Below, piece by piece: positions 19,801 to 21,923 of a stretch of 21,923 nt of DNA. The stretch is from Selaginella kraussiana. Lineage: Eukaryota; Streptophyta; Lycopodiopsida; Selaginellales; Selaginellaceae. A program made the translations under genes and the position numbers. The notes below the pieces were generated by a model. It saw only the letters and a program-made list of their open reading frames with translations, was not told the origin of the DNA and made no database searches. Each line of letters begins with the position of its first letter. Positions within the stretch are counted from its first letter, which is position 1. The DNA is taken from positions 1-21,923 of the forward strand of contig LDJE01101517.1 of NCBI GenBank assembly GCA_001021135.1, written 5' to 3'.

Positions 19801-20735
19801 TCAACCCTGACTCTGGGAATATTCCGCCCCTTCATGACGTGGCAAAAAATGCAAATTTTTTATTGATTTTCTATGCCCACCCATTCCATGCTAGAAGGCA
19901 CCCGGACAATGTTTCTCACACGTTTTATAAAGACCACCCTCTGTTCAGAAACTCTGGACCTCATCGATTTTGAAATCATTAGTATTCAGTGCGATAGGCA
20001 AGCAAATGCAAAAGAACGATATAAGTATCTACCCGTAAAACCATTTGGAATCCTTAAGTTTTCAAGAACAGGTTAACCAAGGAAGCATGCTTTATACAAG
20101 CAGCCCAAGGCGCAACTACAAACAACCACAGTGCGAACTGGAAGCAAGACCTATGGGTTAAAAGACTGGGTATCTCACGATTAGGTGGTGGAAGTGTACT
20201 ACAACTATAAATAAAAGTTGGGGCAATTTGACAATGTTTTGAAAAGATTTGAAAAGTTGGGAAACATCCGAAACATACATGCAACGTTTACACACCGGTT
20301 ATATATAGATCTAGTGTGATGTTTTCCCAATGTCCTCCGCTACTTTCCACTCGCTCTTATTGAATCTTTGTGCAAAGTTCACATTGATGACAGCTCTTTT
20401 TGGCCACGTGCTAACCTTACAATTTTTATAATCGTCACGAACCCACTTTTTTATAAGCCGAAGGAGGCGTGGGTCTGACTGTGATGGTATGGTATTTAAC
20501 GTGTGGTTAATTTAAATTGAATGATTATAGTCTTGTAAATCTTTCATTCAAACACACGAATTACCATGAGTCCCTCACTTTTCGGATAAAAAATCTCTCA
20601 TCAGGTAATCAACTGGTGTACGCACTTGGAGATCACAACGAAGTGCAAAGGTTGTAGGGTTACATGAGCAAGTGATCGTGACCGAGTACCTCTGGGCAGT
20701 GGAGTCTTATGTTGCAGAAGGATTAACTTACCTGC
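19801..20735. other. AT-rich interval, no gene recognised
   Basis: Upstream flank of UPL. I see a G-box CACGTG at 20405-20410 and a TATATATA at 20300-20307, both palindromic and so usable from either strand. They lie 750 bp or more from the UPL start codon, so a role there is uncertain. Open frames at 19873-20076 (plus) and 20054-20284 (minus) look random. No RNA gene or clear repeat is seen. Confidence 0.45.
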
Positions 20736-20739
20736 ATGA

Positions 20740-20960
20740 AGGGTGAGCAGTATTTCTCCATCGCCCACTATTCCAAAGCTATAGACGTCTGTGTAGGCTA
20801 ATTCTGGGGATATGTAAGTAACCAAGCCGAAGCCGCCAAGGTATGCTCATCCAGAAAAAACGTTTGCTGCCTTAACATCACGGTGAAGGACTCTTTAGCT
20901 TTGGATTTGGAGTTTGTTCCACAGTGCTTTGTGGAGATATTGAGCTGCCAGCAGTCGTGA
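20740..20960 (-). pseudogene. Receptor-like protein kinase remnant
   Basis: Read on the minus strand, pieces of a plant receptor-like kinase domain follow in order: YLHK (helix E region), VLHRDVKAANV (catalytic loop with HRD, Lys and Asn), FGLV, then YISPELAYTDVYSFGIV (APE-like SPE and subdomain IX). The pieces lie in different frames: an in-frame TAA precedes the HRD stretch, the frame shifts after ANV, and most of the segment between the catalytic loop and the APE motif (including a proper DFG) is missing. Subdomains I-V are absent. It is therefore a decayed fragment of a host kinase, nearest in look to LRR-VIII or lectin/cysteine-rich receptor kinases; the subfamily is a guess. Confidence 0.7.
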
Positions 20961-21210
20961 GCCTTCGATCAACCAGTCTGCAGAGTATATCGCTGCTTGC
21001 AGGGAGATGGTTTGGCTTCGCAGACTTCTCATCGCTTGACCACCCACAACTTGTTTTGGGCTGACGAGGGCGCTGCCGGGCTAGCTCGGTGGCCTCCTAC
21101 CCATTACCACCACTATGTAAAATTTGAAGTGCGACAGAAGACTATTTATTCGTCTGCAACACGTGCCAACGATTGCGGACATTTTTTAAAACCATTAAGC
21201 ATCACTTGGC
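20960..21210 (+). mobile_element. Ty1/copia pol remnant (end of RNase H to pol 3' end)
   Basis: Fossil of an LTR retrotransposon of the Ty1/copia family. An AEYIAA-type RNase H stretch with the following WLRRLL is visible near the left end, and a weaker match to the usual DNQGA...LADIFTKPL tail follows to about 21205. Integrase, reverse transcriptase, gag and LTRs were not found in the window. The piece is short, broken in several places and evidently old. Confidence 0.65.
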
Positions 21211-21923
21211 GATTCAGGGATGAAAATCATGGGAATGGAGAGGAGGTGTATCTTGTCGTAAGACGCTGGTAAGCGTCACCAAGAAGCAGAAGAGCCTTCT
21301 TGTAGTAGAACCTGAGGCAGGAACTGAGCTGATACGGGCCAGAAGTGGGGGAGGTTGCCATCGATGAATTCCTGGTGCTTCAGGCGTATAGGTTGCACAA
21401 GGGGTCCATGCAGATTTTGAATAATACAGCAAAAGGAGACATTGGTTGCTCTTTGCTTCTTAGTCGGCCTGTTAACAATCTTCCAAGACGTTATTTTAGA
21501 TCGGCAGTGCTCTCAGTGGCTGAAGAAGGAGCTAGAGAATGGAGATGTCACTCTCCTGAGAGGGATCACCACGCTGAGTCCAGGAAGACGAGCAGCCTCC
21601 TTGTTCGCGACAAGGAGAAGGGCGAGGATATTGTTGGTTGGGGAAATACAAACGGGTCACAAGGGCAATGAGCGCAAGGAACTGGAACGAAAAACAACCA
21701 TATTTCTCAGTTTCCTGGTAGTCTGCGTCTGCCCGCGTGTGCACGGCCGGCCAAGACGTTCTCCTGCCTCCCAAAACTCGGTGGACCTGATCATTACAGT
21801 CGGAAAGGAGAATATGCAACTCCTTTTGGAACTGATTAAACTCAACTATGAGAAGCCTGACAACATGCATTAGTTTGTGTTCTGTTTATATGCCAAGTCT
21901 CCTCCTCACTCCAATATAGGGAT
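21211..21923. other. Unassigned sequence with one orphan open frame
   Basis: No known gene recognised. A 143-codon frame at 21442-21873 (plus) starts MVALCFLVGLLTIFQDV with a hydrophobic stretch, is rich in Arg/Lys in the middle and ends KLNYEKPDNMH. Overlapping frames exist on the same strand (21345-21671) and the opposite strand (21532-21870), so coding is not supported by frame alone. It lies next to retrotransposon and kinase debris and may be more of the same, or an exon of a gene beyond the window. Confidence 0.3.

Noticed and set aside
1-21923. CRISPR array or bacterial operon features
   Set aside because: No regularly spaced repeats; the split genes and splice signals show a eukaryotic nuclear sequence.

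Overview
This looks like nuclear DNA of a land plant, most likely a compact-genome lycophyte such as Selaginella. The evidence is three full-length plant genes cut by very short GT-AG introns (mostly 42-90 nt), several of which carry telomere-like CCCTAAA/TTTAGGG motifs. The species call is an inference; the plant call is firm, because one gene is a chloroplast EGY1 protease and another is a plasma-membrane H+-ATPase with the plant 14-3-3-binding tail.

Layout: (1) 1-698, 3' flank of the first gene. (2) 699-4920, minus strand, plasma-membrane H+-ATPase: 20 coding exons, 958 codons, intact, with a leader intron in its 5' UTR. (3) 4921-5723, a shared divergent promoter region of about 0.8 kb. 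(4) 5724-7802, plus strand, EGY1-like site-2 metalloprotease: 10 exons, 541 residues, HEXXH and NxxPxxxxDG motifs present. (5) 7803-8254, a short convergent 3' region containing a tRNA-like segment. (6) 8255-19554, minus strand, UPL1/UPL2-type HECT ubiquitin ligase: 17 exons, 3456 residues, one exon of 5134 nt. (7) 19555-20700, its 5' UTR, promoter and unassigned AT-rich DNA. (8) about 20740-21210, a decayed receptor-kinase fragment (minus) abutting a decayed Ty1/copia pol fragment (plus). (9) 21210-21923, unassigned sequence with one orphan open frame.

The genes do not form a pathway: a proton pump energising the plasma membrane, a thylakoid intramembrane protease, and a giant ubiquitin ligase. 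All exon joins listed were worked out by hand from splice consensus and family similarity, and every join keeps the reading frame. I see no evidence of a new biological system. The more interesting points are gene-structure details: a GC-AG intron, stop-free short introns whose length is a multiple of three, active sites lying on exon junctions, a decoy acceptor containing a telomere motif, and a tRNA-like segment within a possible 3' UTR.
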